A stretch of 64,000 nt of DNA from positions 1,302,001 through 1,366,000 of the forward strand of contig NZ_CP193934.1 in assembly GCF_050859505.1 (NCBI RefSeq), read 5' to 3'. Below, piece after piece: positions 62,162 to 64,000 of this stretch (positions are counted from its first letter, which is position 1; each line of letters begins with the position of its first letter). This stretch comes from Marinirhabdus sp050859505. GTDB lineage: Bacteria; Bacteroidota; Bacteroidia; Flavobacteriales; Flavobacteriaceae. The position numbers were made by a program, and so were the translations under genes. The notes beneath the pieces are model-generated. The model saw only the letters and a program-made list of their open reading frames with translations. It did no database searches and was not told where the DNA came from.

Positions 62162-63398
62162 TTTAGAACGCTGGCAAGAAATATTCGAAACCATTGGGAA
62201 AAATAAACTCCGCACTTTTTTAACGGGGCTTTCTGTGGCATCGGGTATTTTTATATTGGTAATTTTATTGGGCTTTAGCAGCGGAATTCAAAAAGGGGTA
62301 AAAACGCAGTTCGAGCAGGATGCTACCAATCGTATTTCAGTATGGACCCGAATGACTACAAAAAGCTACAAAGGTTTAAATCCAGGACGATTCATCCAGA
62401 TGCGTACTAGTGACTTTGAAGCCATTAACAACAAATACGAAGACAATTTAGAATACAAAACGGCCATCTTTAATATGTGGGGTAGCCAAGTAACTTACAA
62501 AGGCGAAACGGGTAACTATAGACTAGAAGGGGCCAACCCAGACCAGCAACTTATAGAAAATGCCAGTATGACCTCTGGCAGATTTATAAGCCAGGACGAT
62601 ATGGATGAGTCCAGAAAAATTGCTGTGATTGGGTATATTATTCAGAAAGACTTATTTAAAGGCAAAGACCCTATTGGAGAAATCATTTCAATTTTTGGAG
62701 TTAATTTTAAAGTAGTTGGAGTCTATACAGATCCAGGTGGCGAACGTGAAGAAGGTAGAGTGTTTGTTCCACTACCAGCGGCACAAATTGCTTTTGGTGC
62801 GGGTGATAGAGTTCGCTCGTTGGCGTATACCGTAAAAATGGCCGAAAATTTTGACGAAGCTGTTGCTCAATCTATCGCAATTTCAGAAAATATTGAACAA
62901 GATATTAAAGCGAGGCATACGGTGGCTCCGGATGACCGCAGTGCTGTAAACGTAAACAATACTTTAGAAGAAGCTAAGAAAATTTATAGCTTAATTGCTG
63001 TAATTAGAAATGTGTTTTGGTTTATCGGGATTTTTACCATTATAGCTGGAGTGGTTGGGGTGAGTAATATTATGCTCATTATTGTAAAAGAACGTACCAA
63101 AGAAATTGGAATCCGAAAAGCTATTGGGGCACTGCCAGGCTCCATCATTGCTCTTATTTTACAGGAAGCAATTTTTATTACGGCTGTGGCAGGTTTTATT
63201 GGTCTTTTTGCTGGAGTAGCATTATTGCAACTAGTAAGCCCCTTGGTAGATAATGATTTTATAAAATCGCCGCAAGTAGATTTTAATACCGCGTTAATTA
63301 CGGTCATTATTTTAATTATAGCCGGTGCTGTCGCAGGGTATATTCCAGCCAGAAGAGCGGCTCACATTAAACCTATAGACGCTTTAAGAGACGAATAA
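62154..63398 (+). CDS. MacB-type ABC transporter permease
   Basis: A 414-residue permease with an N-terminal helix (about 22-42), a large periplasmic MacB core domain (about 45-275) and three C-terminal helices (about 285-305, 335-360 and 378-396), ending in IPARRAAHIKPIDALRDE, the family signature. The conserved TKEIGIRKAIGA motif follows the second helix. It overlaps the ATPase gene and is followed 1 nt later by a second permease. No periplasmic adaptor (MacA) is visible; one may lie after the window. Confidence 0.92.
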   Translation: MFDLERWQEIFETIGKNKLRTFLTGLSVASGIFILVILLGFSSGIQKGVKTQFEQDATNRISVWTRMTTKSYKGLNPGRFIQMRTSDFEAINNKYEDNLEYKTAIFNMWGSQVTYKGETGNYRLEGANPDQQLIENASMTSGRFISQDDMDESRKIAVIGYIIQKDLFKGKDPIGEIISIFGVNFKVVGVYTDPGGEREEGRVFVPLPAAQIAFGAGDRVRSLAYTVKMAENFDEAVAQSIAISENIEQDIKARHTVAPDDRSAVNVNNTLEEAKKIYSLIAVIRNVFWFIGIFTIIAGVVGVSNIMLIIVKERTKEIGIRKAIGALPGSIIALILQEAIFITAVAGFIGLFAGVALLQLVSPLVDNDFIKSPQVDFNTALITVIILIIAGAVAGYIPARRAAHIKPIDALRDE

Positions 63399-63399
63399 T

Positions 63400-64000
63400 A
63401 TGTTAAACAAAGATCGTTGGAACGAAATTTTAGAAGCGCTAAGTGCCAATCCATTTAGAACGCTTTTGACGGCTTTTGGTGTTTTTTGGGGGATCTTTAT
63501 CTTGGTGGTGCTACTGGCTTTGACCACGGGACTTAGAAATGGTGTAAGCAAGGATTTTGGTGATTTTGCAACCAACTCTATTTTTATGTGGGGGCAAGGT
63601 ACTTCAAAACCTTACAAGGGATTACCCAAAGGAAGACGGGTACAATTCAAAATGCAAGATGTAGCAGTACTGAAGGAAAAATTGCCACAATTAAAATATG
63701 TCTCTCCTCGTGGCCAACTGGGAGGGTATAATGGTGCTAACAACGTTACTAGAAATGAAAAAACGGGCGCTTTTACTGTTAGTGGTGACTACCCAGAATT
63801 TATTAAACAGCAACCCATGGATATTACAAAGGGGCGTTTTATAAGTTATTCAGATATTAACGAGAAACGAAAAGGGGTCGTTATTGGTGATGGAGTTGTT
63901 ACAAGTCTTTTTAATATTGGAGAGAACCCAATTGGAGAGTACATTAAAATTAACGGTGTTAATTTTATGATTATTGGGACTTTTAATGCCCCTAGCAATA
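63400..64000 (+). CDS. Second MacB-type ABC transporter permease, N-terminal part
   Basis: The gene runs out of the window after 200 codons. It begins with ATG one nucleotide after the previous stop and encodes the N-terminal helix (LLTAFGVFWGIFILVVLLAL) and most of a MacB core domain, parallel to the permease upstream (both start with a WxEI motif and have GRF(I)S, DPIGE/NPIGE segments). Two permeases with one ATPase suggest a heterodimeric transporter. The substrate is unknown. Confidence 0.85.
   Translation, partial: MLNKDRWNEILEALSANPFRTLLTAFGVFWGIFILVVLLALTTGLRNGVSKDFGDFATNSIFMWGQGTSKPYKGLPKGRRVQFKMQDVAVLKEKLPQLKYVSPRGQLGGYNGANNVTRNEKTGAFTVSGDYPEFIKQQPMDITKGRFISYSDINEKRKGVVIGDGVVTSLFNIGENPIGEYIKINGVNFMIIGTFNAPSN

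Overview
The window is chromosomal DNA from a member of the Bacteroidota, most likely a marine-type Flavobacteriaceae. The evidence is a gliding/type IX secretion gene pair (sprA and remB), a secreted protein with a type IX sorting tail, an alternative complex III operon, Bacteroidota-type promoter boxes (TAnnTTTG), and start codons preceded by A-rich rather than Shine-Dalgarno sequence. I see no prophage, integrase, insertion sequence, CRISPR array, rRNA or tRNA. Nearly all of it is core genome.

Layout. 1-10 kb: the 3' end of sdhB, a TPR hybrid histidine kinase, a methionine/glutamine-type aminotransferase, katG with an ankyrin gene, an omega-amidase-like hydrolase, an Ig-like lipoprotein and comF. 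10-22 kb: a coiled-coil membrane protein, glyS, a type IX secreted protein, a small lipoprotein, a large SprA-like outer-membrane protein, xth, an OmpA lipoprotein and an aldo/keto reductase. 22-35 kb: a SPOR protein divergent from one long respiratory operon, actABCDEF-coxB-coxA. 35-42 kb: a candidate small RNA, a peroxiredoxin-like gene, ruvB, a cytochrome P450, queG and maeB. 42-55 kb: ruvA-sprA-gcvH-vanZ-tonB-tonB-remB, then a metallo-beta-lactamase-fold hydrolase. 55-61 kb: heme o synthase, two oxidase subunit III genes, subunit IV, a cysteine-less SCO-like protein, SCO, DUF420 and a small CxxC protein. 61-64 kb: a MacB-type ABC exporter, cut by the window end.

How the genes work together. 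Succinate dehydrogenase feeds menaquinol to alternative complex III (ActA-F), which passes electrons to the cytochrome c oxidase encoded in the same operon. The remaining oxidase subunits and the heme/copper assembly factors lie about 20 kb away, so the window holds nearly a whole aerobic respiratory chain. The sprA-remB segment supplies the type IX outer-membrane channel and a motility protein.

Most interesting points. RemB carries an N-terminal domain that matches the C-terminal domains of the two TonB proteins encoded just upstream. The 1140-residue outer-membrane protein at 15.6-19.0 kb looks like a shorter relative of SprA. A SCO paralogue has lost every copper ligand. ActC carries a helix-hairpin-helix tail. 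CoxB has Lys where the CuA loop normally has Glu. A hairpin-rich stretch after coxA looks like a small RNA gene.
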